A stretch of 64,000 bases of DNA from Anoplopoma fimbria (taxonomy: Eukaryota; Chordata; Actinopteri; Perciformes; Anoplopomatidae): NCBI RefSeq assembly GCF_027596085.1, contig NC_072465.1:5082102-5146101 (forward strand), in the 5' to 3' direction. Of this stretch, positions 32,585-46,608 are shown one piece after another. A program made the translations under genes and the position numbers. The notes under the pieces were generated by a model. That model made no database searches. It had not been told where the DNA came from and was given only the letters and a program-made list of their open reading frames with translations. How positions within the stretch are numbered: position 1 is the stretch's first letter; each line of letters opens with the position of its first letter.

Positions 32585-32666
<82 letters not shown>
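32585..32666. repeat. (TG)n microsatellite, about 82 bp
   Basis: Pure TG run after GGCATG. Confidence 0.98.
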
Positions 32667-32672
<6 letters not shown>

Positions 32673-33333
32673 AGGAAAACAGGACTGGGAGAATGTCACG
32701 TCTCTGTGGACCGCGATAGTGGAAAACCAGCTGATATCTTGTCCATTATCAGTCAATAATTCCACTTTTCCATTTATTCTTTCATTTCCTCGTCCGTCCA
32801 GTCTGTCTTTTTACAAAGGTAGAAACAGGATTGGGGGGGGACGGAACAGTCTGCTCCTCGAGTGACCCAGTGGCTTGTATGTTTGTCCAGGCTGCATAAT
32901 TCATTAAGCTTCTGGGCAGGTCATGTGATAACTTGCTCCCCACTGGCAGCAGGTAGAGTGACCAACACAGTGTAGTGAAGGGGAAGAGAGGGAGAGCTGC
33001 GGTGGTGCTGGTTGGTCCAGAGGTGAGAAAAGCTCCTGCAACCCACACTCCCTGTGCTCCCTGACATGTTTTCTTCTTTCTCATCCGATCACAAACTGCA
33101 GATCGGATTCTCACTCTCTCTTCTGGGAAATGTTTACGTGTAACCATTTACAAGCTTTTCCAATACCTAACGTTTCCCCTATGAGTTTAACTACCAAGTA
33201 ATGTCTCACTCAGACCCTATACCCCTTGATAGATGCAGAATATTATTATTAAGTCTTCCACACGCTTAATTCTGTTAATGTTAAGTGCTTCAAATTGCAA
33301 ATCTGTTTAAAATAACTAAAAATTGGGAGTATT

Positions 33334-33726
33334 TCTCAGCAGCTCTCAACATGTGAAGGGCGAGACCGCAGCTTATTGGTAACAGTGTTAACAGTGGTAA
33401 CAGTGCAAACTATGAGAAAGTGCTGACAGAGCTATCAGTGTTTACCTGAGGGGCAACCGGAGAGTGGGTGCTACGCTTCCATGACGACGCTGTTGGTCGG
33501 GACTGCATTATCAGCCATATGAGAGCAGTGCGGGGCAGAAGCTGTGAGCTAGCCAGTGAGTCACACTTACATGCACGAACATGAAAGCAAGGAGAAGCTC
33601 GGATTACAACAGAGCGACTTCATCCTCTGCTCAAGTAGAAATTAATCCATTACCTTTACATAGCAAATAGTTGTTCGTTACTATATTAATGTCAATGTTA
33701 ATGTTGAATACAGTTCCTTTAAATAT
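33334..33726 (+). mobile_element. Dispersed repeat, copy A (pair with 56551-56996)
   Basis: Shares blocks in the same order with the second copy: CTCTCAACAT, AACAGTGCAAACTA, GTGCTACGCTTCC.TGACGACGCTGT (one C/T-type difference), ATGAGAGCAGTG, AGCAAGGAGAAG, TTTACATAG and AATACAG.TCCTTTAA. No coding content. Probably a non-autonomous DNA transposon; the class is not settled. Confidence 0.75.
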
Positions 33727-36700
33727 TTGTTTGAAGGGCATGTTTACATATCTTTAAGTCTACCGTAAAACATTTCTAACAAGCTCATATGTACATTGAA
33801 ATAGTTTAATGGTTTGTTGATTACCCTATTTTTCCTATTCCGAAATTATTGTTGCTGTGGTCCCAACTGTAGGAAGTTAAAGCCCTGATCTAGATTATCA
33901 TAAACTGTACAATAGTAATAGTTCAAATTAATATTCAGTCTAAGAAATGAATGCCAAATATCAATAAATGATACGTTGCTTCACTGTCAACGGCAGTGTA
34001 TCAATCCAAACATGGCATATCTTTAACAAGTGCTTCTTGACTGTATTAAAATATCTAAAAATACATTATACGTTCCCTTCCTGTCAATGCCAGAATCCGA
34101 ATGCTCTTTCTTTCCGCAGAGAGAGACACCAATGATCTTTATTCAATGTGCAGCCAAAATCTGGGCAGCTTTGCTTCTAAGTCGGGACCACAATGCGGAC
34201 CAACTGTATTGCAGAGATATGGTGAGGCCTTAGGAAGTGTCTCCTGAAGGGGTATTTTTTGGGGGGGTAGATTACAGAGTGCTCAGTAAACCCCGCTCAG
34301 AGGGAGGCAGTGGGCAGCCTGAGCAGAGGACAGATTAATTGGTGAGAGTCCTCACTGGGTGTCCTCGCCAGTCTTTCTGGCTTTTTACCGAGTTTTTTTC
34401 TCATGTCTTGGCATCAGTAGTTTCTTAGTTTTCTTTTCTGACCTCCACTTTTGCTCACAGTTTTGTTCTCTTGGTATTTCTTCGTTACTTAACTGCTTTT
34501 TGATTCCTCAATTTGAAGAGGCCTGACTCAGCTTATCCCGGCCCGTTTCTGAAAGTTTATTTTCCCTGGTGTGAATGTGCGGGAAATCCCATGTGACTGG
34601 CTTGTATTTCTACTCCTGTATGGATAAGGTTCCTCAATATAGTATACATTGACACATATGTACAGTAAGCGATGTGTGTATGCAGTGTAGAGGATCACCT
34701 CTACTCCTTCCTTGCATAGAGTAGTAATTCCTGGCCAGAGAGGAGCCTCTCCAGAGCCGTGGGACCTGCCCTCTGTACCCTCCTCCAGTTCCTGCTTTGA
34801 TTTCCAATATGTCCTCCCGTCACCACAGATGGCTGCAGAGGAAACATTTCCTCGGCCGGCGGTGCTAGCGAGGCCCTTGGGCCCCCGAGGCTGATAGGGG
34901 GCAGAAATTGGAGAATAATGTAATAGAATATTTGATTGGGCTCTGATGGGCAGAACACTGGGAAGACTGCCATAATAATGTGCCTGGGCTTGGCTGGACG
35001 TATGCATTTCGTCCCTCCACCCCTTTCCCCCCTGTTTCATTTTGGTCTAGCTGCAGGTTGTGATTAAATAATATTTGCTACTTGGCGCTGCAGCCCAGGG
35101 GTACAGGGGCCCGGAAACAGGAATTTCCTGCGCTTCCTGTGGGCTTTCAGAAAGATGCTAACTAAGGACTGAACCAGGACTTCATAGGATGGTGCAGTGA
35201 GTGTTAGTCCCCCTTACTTTACCAACCGTTTTCCTCATTGAACAGAAGCCAGGACGCTATTAGACTTTAGGATAATGTTGCAGCTCTGTCTAGCTCTTTA
35301 TTGGATTTGAAGAAGTTAGTTAACCCTCCAGCAACCACAGCCAATGTCACATTTACCAAAAACATCATCAACCATTGAGGATAAAGTTTTTGGACATGCA
35401 GCTTTAGCCCTATATTTATTATTTTATTTAAGACACTTCAGAGTTCTCATTAAAAATCGCATAATGGGTCAGCTTGAAATAATAAAAAATCAGTCGAAGA
35501 CTGCGTCTTCCAAAATTGCATACAGCTACCTTAGCTAAATTAGCTAGCTAGATAGAGCTAATAGAATTGACTGCCACTGATGAGATGCGTTATCGTAACT
35601 TTTCTAAAGTGAATTGACCTCTAAACTGTAATGGGTCTTTTCTTTGTTCATCCTCCAGGGTCAAAGCCAAATGGCTCCAAGGACTGAAAGATAGAAACCA
35701 ATTGGTAATAGTGGCTCCAGTTTTGAATAATAGACAAAAATGCCTCTATAAAGAAACATCCAAAAAGAAATCCCCCACCCGCCATCATCTGCTACCTCTT
35801 CCACTGAGACAAGTGCCCAAAAAGCCATCCATCAGCAGGGACAGGCGCAGCCAATCACGCCTTCTCTAACCAGCCAGACGTTTACCCTCGCTCCCAGGTG
35901 GGTGGGCGGTAATTGTCAGGCACAACTTTGCCCAGCTGGCAAGATGCCATGGGACGCAAAGGGGTAGGGAGAAGTCAGACAGGAGGGAATGCTGGAAGTG
36001 AACAAAATATATTTTCGTGGAACAAACAGACGGTAAGGACTGGCATGGAGAAGTGAGGCTGAGCAAACCTGATGACTCATCCGAGAAACGCAGTACGACG
36101 CTCATAATTCCATTGTTAAGTCACTGTCTTGCCTTCTCTCCTCGCTGGGTTTGGCTCACAGTGCTTCCCCCCCGTAAACACCCCTGCTTTGTAGCTCTGC
36201 CATCCTGGGCCACTATGGTGATTGTCATTATGCTGCCTCAGCAGCTCGGTGCCCTGAAGAGAAGAGCAATCATGCTGGTTGAGGATTTTAAATTTCACAC
36301 CCATGCTGTGGGAGGGAATGGGACATGGGGGGCTATGGACAAGGTGCTAATTGAGGAGGCGATGCACCACCTTTGTGTGTTCCAAGGCAAGAATTCATCC
36401 AAATAGCTGAGGCAGGGGCTTGTGGAGTGAGGCATTGGCTCACGGCTTTCATTGCCCGAAAGGATGCTGAGAGAAGCTATTCTGAATGGGACCCAAGATA
36501 TACTACAAAATCCGACTAAATTGCACTTGAATGTGGAAAACAGCCATCTTATTGTTATTTCATGTCTGCGTGGGTGTAAAACACCTCAGCCTTCCAAAGG
36601 AGCAATTGTTTTTCATTGCCCAGGTATTTCTATCTTAGATGTTCCACTATTTCAAACCACAGACACTGTAAGGCACTGTCAGGAGGGAAGCTGTGAGGTT

Positions 36701-39067
36701 GGTGGCATTGGTTGTGGCACTGGATGGCAGAAGGCCCGATTCAGATGTCCGCCTGGTGACTGGGGCTGTCAGATAGGCAGGTCGGGGGAAATCAGAGAGA
36801 AGCTGAGGGGTACTCCTCCAGTCATCAATCACCTGCCTGCAGCCAGCGCGGGAGATCCATTGCGCCCAGGCCTCGGGCCGCAGGATTCATCAGAGGGGAC
36901 AAGGCCTGACATCCAGAAAAATGAGCTAAACCCTCCACACGTCAGGACAGATCGGAGCCCAATGTCACCGACTCGCTAAGCATGAGAGGTCTCCCTTCAA
37001 AAGAGATAAAAGAGATGTGTATCTGTACAGTACCTTCCTCTTGTTTTGTTCAAATTCTGACAGTTGGTCCCCTGTGATTGGCCATCTTGGCATTTCTATA
37101 ACAAGGAACTTGGGTAGTACTGCACATTGTGTGTGTTCATGTCTATCACTCACTCTCCTCCCCTCAAACACACTCATTTGGGTTGAGGAGATGAAGGGGA
37201 GAGTCATCAGGCTGAAAATGATTAATGCCACTTTTAGTCCATCTTGGCATCTCAAGCACATCTGCCCCGCTGGGACCAGGACAGATATGGTACATGCTTC
37301 AGGGATTAAGCTGCCCCTCACCCTCTCTCCTGCGGCTGCAGGTAAAGGATCCTTCCCTGCAGCCAGCACCGCCCCCGCCTCAAACAGCCCCCAGGGTAGC
37401 GCAGTCTTGGCCCCTCTCTGAGCTCAGCACATTAAGCGGGGATGATATTTATGATGTGGAAATGGCCTGCTATTTATTCAGCGTACAGAGGGATCGAAGT
37501 CCCTCGGACTCCTCTTTCTCGCCATCTTTATTTTCTCTTCACAATTCTTCCCTCCTCCTCTGCGTTTAATTATTCTGTATTTATTTTTCTGTCTCACTAT
37601 CTGTCAGGATCTTCCTCTTCCATGTTTTCAACAATTCCCCCTGTACTTAATAGCTAAGTTAATTCTATTATTGTTGCACAGGTTGACTTGCAATCGGAGG
37701 TTCCTGAAGTGTACCTAGTGGTCAGGTGCTTATGTGATTTTAAAAACAAAGGTTGTGTAAACTGGCTAGTTAGAGAGGAGTGAGAATGTGAATATGAATA
37801 CATTTATTGTATCACATGCACCAGGAGATTTTTCACTACATAGATATCATTGTTAGAATTACCTGATATTTTGGCGCTAAGAAATTAGTATGAAATAGCT
37901 GTAAAATCATTGAATTGTTTCTTCACACTTTATTTACCAAAATATTTGTATTGCTCTAATATTCAGTCAGATCCGTCTCTAAATTTTACAGATTTGTTTC
38001 ATTGTATGGTTGTATGGGACTGGGAAGAGGATTTTTCTCACAGTGGATCACAGATGTTCCAATCTATTCCAAAAAGTTTGAAGGAACCATAGTCTGGATT
38101 AGCACAAAAACAAAAAAAGTGATCTTAAAGTAACCTATGATATTTCAGTGATACTTTGTTTTACAGGTCTGTAATCTCCTAAATATGAATAATTTTTGAT
38201 ATTCCACTGTGCAATTTGGTACTAATTAGAGTGAAACTTGAGACACTGTTCAATTATTACTCTTACAATAAATGTATTACAATTAATTGCTAGTGTAATT
38301 TAGAGGGTGTTTCAGTCAGTGTACAGCAGTGTATCTTATTTTTTAAGTAAAGATTTCTTAGTGTGTACGAAAATGTTATCTTTGCACCTTCACTTGATGT
38401 GAAAGTGCAAACAAGACGTTGGGTTGTAATGTAACACAACATAAAAAAAGGATCATTTGACATTGTAAAGCAACGGATTGCCACAAAGGAAGAAAAAAGT
38501 AATCTGTTTTGTCCAGCATGAGGTCACCATATATGATTCACTGTTTTCCAGGAAGTTAAAGTCCCCATATAATGTAGCATAAACGATCAAAGTTCATATT
38601 ATGAACACATTCACATGGTATGGATAGCTATTAATATATTTAAAAGAAACAGATGAAAATAAACAGAAACATAATGCAAGAGCCAAAGCCCACAGGATAC
38701 ACAGGACGCCTATAACACATCAATAGCCCCAATACCACATCATGGGATCTGTGACCACTTTGGAGAGCATTTTCACACACACACAAACACACACCAATAC
38801 CCAGGCAGCTAAGAGAAAAGCCGAGGGGAGGAGTGTGTGAGAGTATGACAGTGGATCAATAGTCGTGTTTGTGGCGGTGCTCCCACAGGAGTGGAGCAGT
38901 ATATGAAAAGCCGCTGTTGATGGCTGAAGGTCCTCTCAGAACATTCCCTGTGTGTTTAGCCCAGAGCCAAGGTTAAACCCAGCACAAAGACGCCACAAAA
39001 CCTCAGCCTGCCTCCCCGGGGCTACATACACTCACACAGGCAAAGGCCCACAGGAGCCCTTTCTTCT

Positions 39068-39071
<4 letters not shown>
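33727..39071. other. Intergenic DNA
   Basis: No gene is supported. Several mid-GC blocks (34700-35170, 36100-36980, 37040-37500) give long chance frames on both strands without any domain I recognise. Confidence 0.5.

Positions 39072-39144
<73 letters not shown>
39072..39144. repeat. (GT)n microsatellite, about 73 bp
   Basis: Pure GT run after TTCTTTCC. Confidence 0.98.
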
Positions 39145-39146
<2 letters not shown>

Positions 39147-39879
39147 AAACAGTGAATCCTCAAATATCGTGACACATCCACAGGCCTGCACAGAAGCTAC
39201 TACTTAACTTTTCATTTATTTTGTGTTATGATTAGTGTGTTTCAATACAAGAACTAGCTGTAATCAAATTAAACATGGTATTGGGTCGGACTTCTCGCAT
39301 TGAAACCAAATCAGAGAAGGATTATATGAGAGCTACATTAGCAAATTCACAAACGGTTAAAAATCTGGTCGTAAATAAAATAAAACATTTTTGTTGAAGG
39401 TAGACTGTAATTGTAAGCCAAAGCTGAGTTAACCTCTGTGTTTTATCCGGACTTAATTTCCATCTTAATACCTCTTTATTGCTTTTACTTGCATCAAACA
39501 GCCCCTCTGAGAGAGGCAATAACTGCAGAGCCATAACACTGCTAAATCATGCATTTAAAGACATACAATGTGTATATGGAGGTTTCACTACACCCAGGGT
39601 GACTAGAAACTGCACAGGCTCAGACAAATAAACATAACATTGCGTTTGTCTGGTTGAAGTTTGCCTGATTGCAGGGAAAGAAAAGTAATTCTCTCGAGGC
39701 TCATTTTCCTCCCAAATTGTATCTTATTCTCCAGATTCTCCCAAGGGAAAGGAATCATGTTGTTGTTGATTAAAGAGACTGAGAAAAATAGGAAGCTTGT
39801 CATCCTCTCTACAGTAATGACAGGATACTCTGTCAAGCAGCTCTCAAGGTGTCGACATTCCCTCACTTCAGCCATCCTC

Positions 39880-40025
39880 CTCGCGTAACTAGCTGCGATG
39901 TGCCCCGACAGGCCGTCATCGCCACAGAGGACTGATGGAATACTAATTAGCATGCCACTACTTGAATTATTCATGCATCTTAATTAGGGGAGAGATTTCC
40001 CATTAGGCTTTTAGATGTGGCTTAA
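39880..40025. promoter_or_regulatory. Candidate conserved non-coding element
   Basis: A compact non-repetitive block with ACTAATTAGCATG, ATTATTCATGCATC and CTTAATTAGGGG, homeodomain/POU-type motifs within about 60 bases. Inference from motif clustering. Confidence 0.3.
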
Positions 40026-40060
40026 GAGTTTGGCTCCTACTTTGTGCGAGAGTCAGTGTG

Positions 40061-40168
<108 letters not shown>

Positions 40169-40668
40169 CAGATGAACCCACACACAAATGTAGGCCACTA
40201 TGTGAGGCGAGTGCGCATGTGTGCAAATTTGCTCCTTTTTCCTAAAATATACAGCTTGTATAAAAGTGTTCACAAATGCCAACTTTTTATGCTTTAAAGT
40301 ACTTGAATGATAAATAACAGCTGCTACTCTGCAAGGCTACAGAGAAAACATACACGTCATGCTGCCCTGCTATAGGGTTCACTAATTAACTAATGTGCTA
40401 CAGCTAAGACAGCAGTCAGTAGCTACCAGTGCATAATATTCCTCTCCGTCTCTGTGCTTTTCTTCTATGCTGAGGTACAGAGCGCTAGTTGGCTCGAGCC
40501 AAAGCCACATCCATCTGCTGCAGTTTAGCAGGGAAATTAGGCACTCAATGTAGCATATTTGTGTAAGTAATTGGAAAGTAATTAATAACCTGAAAATATA
40601 ATAATGTGCTCAGCACCAGCTCCTCTTCTGCAAACCATTCAGGGGAAATGTAGTGGCTACTGCCAAGT

Positions 40669-40670
<2 letters not shown>

Positions 40671-40730
<60 letters not shown>
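40671..40730. repeat. (GT)n microsatellite, about 60 bp
   Basis: Pure GT run ending at ACAGTGCAGC. Confidence 0.98.
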
Positions 40731-40732
<2 letters not shown>

Positions 40733-41078
40733 AGTGCAGCTGCTTTATGTAAATCTGGGAGTGAGATAAATAGGAATGACAGTAGAAAGGGGAGAGGGGG
40801 AAGAAATCAAATGTTGATGCAAAGGTGAGGCACCGACGAGGTGCTGTACATGACATTACTCGCCAAGGTCCTCATCGGCCACCCATTTGGCAGGAGACAC
40901 TGCGGCACTGGCTCCTATATCCACACAACGAGGATGGCGGCGAAATAGGAGCCCAAGGATTAAGCCAACATTAAACCCGGCCTCTAATTACGCTGTTCGG
41001 AGATTGTTTTTTATAAATATTTGATGAAATGTCATTTGGGGCTCTGAGGTGCTGAAAGGGGGTGTGTGAAGAGGGCTG

Positions 41079-41228
<150 letters not shown>

Positions 41229-42274
41229 CATGTGGACAGCCTCTCTTCCCTTTTCTTATTCTTGCTCTCAAACACATACAGATCATTTCTTTTAAACAGT
41301 TCTATAAAATTGACTTAGAATTTCTATATAATAACTAGCAGCTGAAAGGAAGCTTTTTTTGTGGCAGATTTTATTTGTAGAGCTCTGGACAGGAGACAAA
41401 GTTTTTTGTACCCAACGTATATACGTTTTTTTTACTCTGAAAAATGATATTCAACGTAACCAGGGCCATAAAGACAAATCTCTGGTGCACCTTTGTACTA
41501 TGCTGAAGGCCTTGCCTTTACTGCCATCTGAAGGCAGCAGGTCTCTGTTCAATCTGCAGTCTCTGGACAAGACTTCCCCACTTTCAGGGGTGGTAACTAT
41601 TACAGTGGTGCTGCAAGATGCGCCCCGCCATGTGCGTCAGGGGCGTAGCAAACTTTTGCCAATTTCGTGTCGAGACTCATTTGGCATACTTGTGGTGCAC
41701 ATGGGGACAAGGTGTGATCAGAAAGAAGGCATTATTATAGGCGGGTGCAATAGAGACTGTGACAATCATGGCTAAATGCATTCACTACTTTCACCCCCTT
41801 TAATCACAGCACTATCCCCGTCATGACGCACTGGCTGTTTTGAACCCAAGCAATCCATCAGATCATGTTGCTCATCGCAGACATACATTTACCTATAGGG
41901 TTAATGTTATAAGCTGAGCAAGAAGTTTTACAGTAGGTGTCTAAGAATTCTTTGCTAAATGCCTCTAGATGTGCAATAGAAACTGTAGAATAACTGATCA
42001 ACGCGACACGTTTCATGTGCACATATTCACGGGAGGCTCTGTGGTTTTAACTCAATTTGATGCCGTTACACAAAATCCAAAAAGTGGATCTGCCCTGCGT
42101 AATCGTGATAGCGCGCAGCATCCCTCCAGTTAGATATCGCATCGGGGTGCAAGTGCTGACTTCTGTATATACACCTATTTTGTGTGCAAAAATGTATTGA
42201 AAACGCTCGAACGATTTGATTAAATTGAGGCCACAAATTATATCTCATCACAAATTAGTAAATTGTTACTTCAA

Positions 42275-42276
<2 letters not shown>

Positions 42277-42313
<37 letters not shown>
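42277..42313. repeat. (TA)n microsatellite
   Basis: Pure TA run of about 37 bases. Confidence 0.97.
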
Positions 42314-42316
<3 letters not shown>

Positions 42317-43635
42317 CTCTCTATGGCCATTCCCAGACTGTACCTTATTAACCTATGTTGGCTGGACTTACTAGCATACCTGCAAGACGTGCAGTTAAGC
42401 AGATGGCGTGGTATAGGCTGACTGTCACACTGGATGTGACAAAGACTTCTCATATCACAGGTGTGCTTTTAATTGCTTATGATGATCATCTTATTTTATT
42501 TTCTTACAGGTGCTGGCTGAGCTCTGTAGTTTCTTTTTGACAACTTATCTGCAACTCCTGGGACCCTTTTATTTTTTATGTTTATAGATCACTTAATAAA
42601 TCGCCATTAACACTTTGTCTTTCAGATAGATGCTATTTTTCTTTCTCCCTGTTTGTCTTTCACACACACGTCTCCCCAAGCAGACGCCTAAGCAGCTGCT
42701 GCGCAGGGAACTCGGGGATCGTTGCCTGTGATCGAACACTACCAAGGTGTTTGTTGGGTGTCCTTGAAAGTGTGCGTCAAGGGCGATGGATCCAGGTGGA
42801 GGAAGACAGGAGGGATCTCCCAGCTCGCTGCCACCACTTTGTGGCTCCACCAAAACGGCAAATTGACAGCTGTTTCACTGCTTGACAGAGCTGTTTAGAA
42901 ATTCCTATTTCCCTACTCTGTTGAGCGTCAGTGAAACAACTCATGAAGTACAGTTAGTGATGCAGACACGTTTATCCAAAGATCTGACAGGTAAGGGTTA
43001 TTTTGCTGTGTGTTCTGGATGTCTATAACAGTTAATATTGATCGTCATTGGACTACTGCAGTATTTTACTTTTTTTACTTTAAACTTATGTTTTAAATGA
43101 GCGTTCAACAGGATTATGTTATATCTATTAAATTTTGACTGAAATTATGGGACGGGCTTATAACAGACCTATGACCAACAGAGATAGCCGATTTTATTCG
43201 TCGGAACATTTGCTTTATTAATTGCTGTCTGGGTGTAGCCTAAAGACAAAAAACGAAATGATGTTGAGAAGCCTGCTTTTGTTTACTTCGGTGTAAAATG
43301 TAAGCCCTACCATTTAAACAATTACTAAGAATTTCACAAATTATATATTTCAAACATTGCTAACGTTAACAATTCAAATTGCATAGCAACAGTAAGTAAG
43401 CTTCCATCGCAAAGGGTCAGTTGCAAAGATCTAGAAACGCTGCACCTCTGCTACGGAGACATACAAGTTGCTTGATGATTTTATCTCCCAAGTTAAATAA
43501 ATTTATTTGGAATATTAAACTAAGCCAAACGGTGAAACATTTTGTAAATGCTAAATGGACTTGCATTTGTACGGCAGCATTTTAATCTTGCTACCACTCG
43601 AAGCACAGTTCACTACATGTAAAAATGTACCCTTT

Positions 43636-43835
43636 CACACACACTTTTATACACTGCTGGCAGAGGCCATACAAGGATAATCAGTATGCTAAAAGCTCAT
43701 TCACACACACCCATGGTCAGGAGCAATTTGAGGTTTACTATCTTGCCAAAGGACAGTTTGACTAGATTACTGGGTGAGGTGGAGATCTAACCGGCAGTCT
43801 TTGTAGTTTTTTCTCTAAGTGGGCGACCCATTCTA
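43636..43835 (-). mobile_element. Decayed SINE fragment, same family body as 56055-56350
   Basis: Read on the - strand it contains TGTCCTTTGGCAAGATAGT then CCTCAAATTGCTCCTGACCATGG. The full SINE has TGTCCTTGGGCAAGACACTT then CCCAAGTTGCTCCCGA. The tRNA-like head is poorly kept and the LINE-like tail is missing. Confidence 0.6.
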
Positions 43836-45605
43836 ACTCTTTTTGCCTAAGATTGCAGGACATACTTACCGTTAGTTAGTACAACATTATAAGTGTTAAT
43901 CTAATGTAGCAATACATCCACAGAACACATGCACACACATTCCACTCTATTATAAACTCCTTTAAATCCCAGCTGGCCACTGTGCAGGCCTTAGGGTGTC
44001 ATCTGATTTGGTGTGAAATACTAATCCTCCTCATCAATCCAAATAGGATCATCAAGGGCAGCAGACCAGATAAATATGTGTACTTTATCATGAAGCTGTA
44101 CCCTGAGGCTGAAGAGGTGCCTCCACCTGATATCAGCAAGAGTAGGTAACTAAAGTTAAAGGTACAGGTGTGGGTTGGGATGGATGAGTTTCTGTTCATA
44201 CCGACCTTGGTGGCAGCTTTGGGGCTTAATGTGGCTTCTACACACGCAAACACACTCAAGCAGACACGTCTAAAGATGGACGAAATGAGCCTGTGCAAAC
44301 ACATGCAGTCTGCAGATACAAAAATGAAACTGTATTTTCATCTTGCTGTGCCATAGGACCTTTTTGGCTTACCAGAGCTCATTACAGAGGAAAGCAGCAG
44401 TGGAATTGGTGGCAATGAAAGCAGACATGACCCTTCAGATTGTTTGAGCCAACATGAAAGCGCTCAGCTCTCAGGAAGAGAGAGGAAGGGAGGGGATGGT
44501 ACTGTAAGAACAAGCAATCGGAGCAGTCCAGAAACTTCAATGTGAACTGGACTAGTTTGCATAATTTAAGGTTAATGAGGAAACAACGGCAGATAAAATG
44601 TGCCTCGTTTTATCCCTGGCTAAACTCTACCGGGGTGTTTTTCATTAAAAATGCATCAGAAGCAGTGCTTTAATGACCTGTGAATTCATCAAAGTTTCCA
44701 CTCATTTCATATAACATCATGAACATGGATGTGAGAGCATATTTCCCTTTCAAAGAGCCGCTCTGCCTTATTTGGTTATAGATGGATCAGTGGAGCAAAC
44801 ATGGAGCAACTTCTCAATCTCTCCCCAGTCAATATTCTAATATTTCCATCCACTACAGCTCATATACCGTAACATTACATGCATTTTCTACAGATGGGTT
44901 TCCACTAATGTGTTGATACAAATCCAAAAATGTACAAGTAGCTCTGAATAGCCTTTGAAAGATATGTTAAAGGTAACACAGTCTTTGATACTGCTTAAAT
45001 GCAACCTATCGCATAGCAAATTATACAGAATGTCCAGAACAGCATGACAAACATCATGTTTACTGCTAATTTATCACGACCAACATACTGAGTTTGTCAA
45101 AAAATGAACAGAACCTTGAGTTAATGAGTGTTTCAGAGGCAGAGGCAGCCTTTGGCCTCTCTCTCTCTCAGTTATCCTTACAGAGGTAATTGGACGGAGG
45201 AACACACCGCTCTCCTCTCCAACAGCTCCGTCTCCTGTGTAACAATCCAACCCCCCCCCATGTGCCTAATCACACCTCCATTTGCATGGAGAGCCCCGAG
45301 AATTCAGCCTCAATAACGCCGTGCTGCTTTGAAAGATGAGTTTTTAATCTGGGAGAGAAGATGAGTTTCTGACCCGCACCTGTTTGTTTCCATAGTTTCT
45401 TTTTTCCTTTTGAACAAAAGTGACCTGCGGGTAAATTTGCAGAGGCAGGATAGCTGCTCGGCTCCCTAAGTACTGTCATTGTGCATTCATTAATATCCCC
45501 ATATCTGACATGGCGGGGAAAATGGTTCTTGGCAAAATGGGTACTTGTCGTGGTGGGTGAGACTCCCTAACAGGCAATCAGAAGGGCTGACAGCGACGTT
45601 CAAGT

Positions 45606-45691
<86 letters not shown>

Positions 45692-46374
45692 GCAAAGGAG
45701 AGGGCCGCAGTCTTTGGGAGAGGTGTGGGTATTTATTCTTCTCCCTTTGCCCTCTATTGACCCATGTAATGGAGAATTTTACAAGGGGAAGTGTTTGAAA
45801 TATCCTTTGGATGTAGGTAATGTGTTCATCTATGAGAGCGTGCCCTGCATTCATTCCTGAACTATCTGCCTCACATTTTCTCTCACACAAAAACACAGCC
45901 CGTGCATGTATAACATAATACTGCAGTTTCTATAGTGGTCAAATAGACTTATTTTAGTTTAATTTCAAGTTTTGATCATACAGTACAAATGCATAACATT
46001 GTTTATGATGGGATGTTCACAGATGAGCATGTTGGTAAAATGTGCTGCAGAAACATTCAGTTTTTCTGCAGGTTCTGCAGAGTTTGAAGGGAAAGGTAAT
46101 TAAAACTTAAGTCCACATGGTTTGCTACTGAAGTTATAAAAAGTGAACCCATTACTGGAAAAAATAACTGTTTGAAAAAATAGTTTTTAGTTAATTTTTT
46201 TTTTCAAGTGTCCTTCAAGGGCAGCCTATTTGTATGTTTAGAGACATTGGTTGTTTGATGGTGGGTGGTGGGACAGTTTGCCTAATGAAAACCTCATCCT
46301 TTCCAAAACACCCTATAATATTGTAATTGTAATGAATAAATAAAATAAAAAAAGCAAAATAAATATTAATCATA
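43836..46374. other. Intergenic DNA
   Basis: No gene is supported. A GT tract lies at 45610-45688, with mid-GC DNA at 45130-45560 on its left that includes CCATTTGCATGGAG. Confidence 0.5.
45610..45688. repeat. (GT)n microsatellite, about 79 bp
   Basis: Pure GT run. Confidence 0.98.
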
Positions 46375-46606
46375 CAGTACCAGTCAAAAGTTTGGACACA
46401 CCTTCTCATTCAATGGTTTTTCTTTATTTTTATTTTTTTTTTTTCTACATTGTAGATTAATATTGAAGACATCCAAACTATGAAGGAACACATATGGAAT
46501 TATGTGGTAAACAAACAAATGCTCAACAAACCAGAATATGTTTTATATTTTAGATTCTTCAAAGTAGTTGAATGAGAAGGTGTGTCCAAACTTTTGACTG
46601 GTACTG
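46375..46606. mobile_element. Tc1/mariner-type MITE with perfect terminal inverted repeats
   Basis: A 232-bp element starting CAGTACCAGTCAAAAG. Its right end is the exact reverse complement over at least 39 bases (46375-46413 against 46568-46606). It is flanked by TA on both sides (46373-46374 and 46607-46608), the Tc1/mariner target duplication. The interior (T-run, then ACATTGTAGATTAATATTGA) has no transposase, so it is non-autonomous. The TIR sequence is one I recall from Tc1-like elements widespread in fish. Confidence 0.93.
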
Positions 46607-46608
46607 TA

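Noticed and set aside
34528..35040. 170-residue frame on the - strand, with overlapping frames on both strands
   Set aside because: No recognisable motif, biased composition, and no start or splice context; a mid-GC stretch with few chance stops.
36017..37569. Several frames of 110-175 residues on both strands
   Set aside because: Overlapping frames on opposite strands without shared domain or splice pattern; likely chance.
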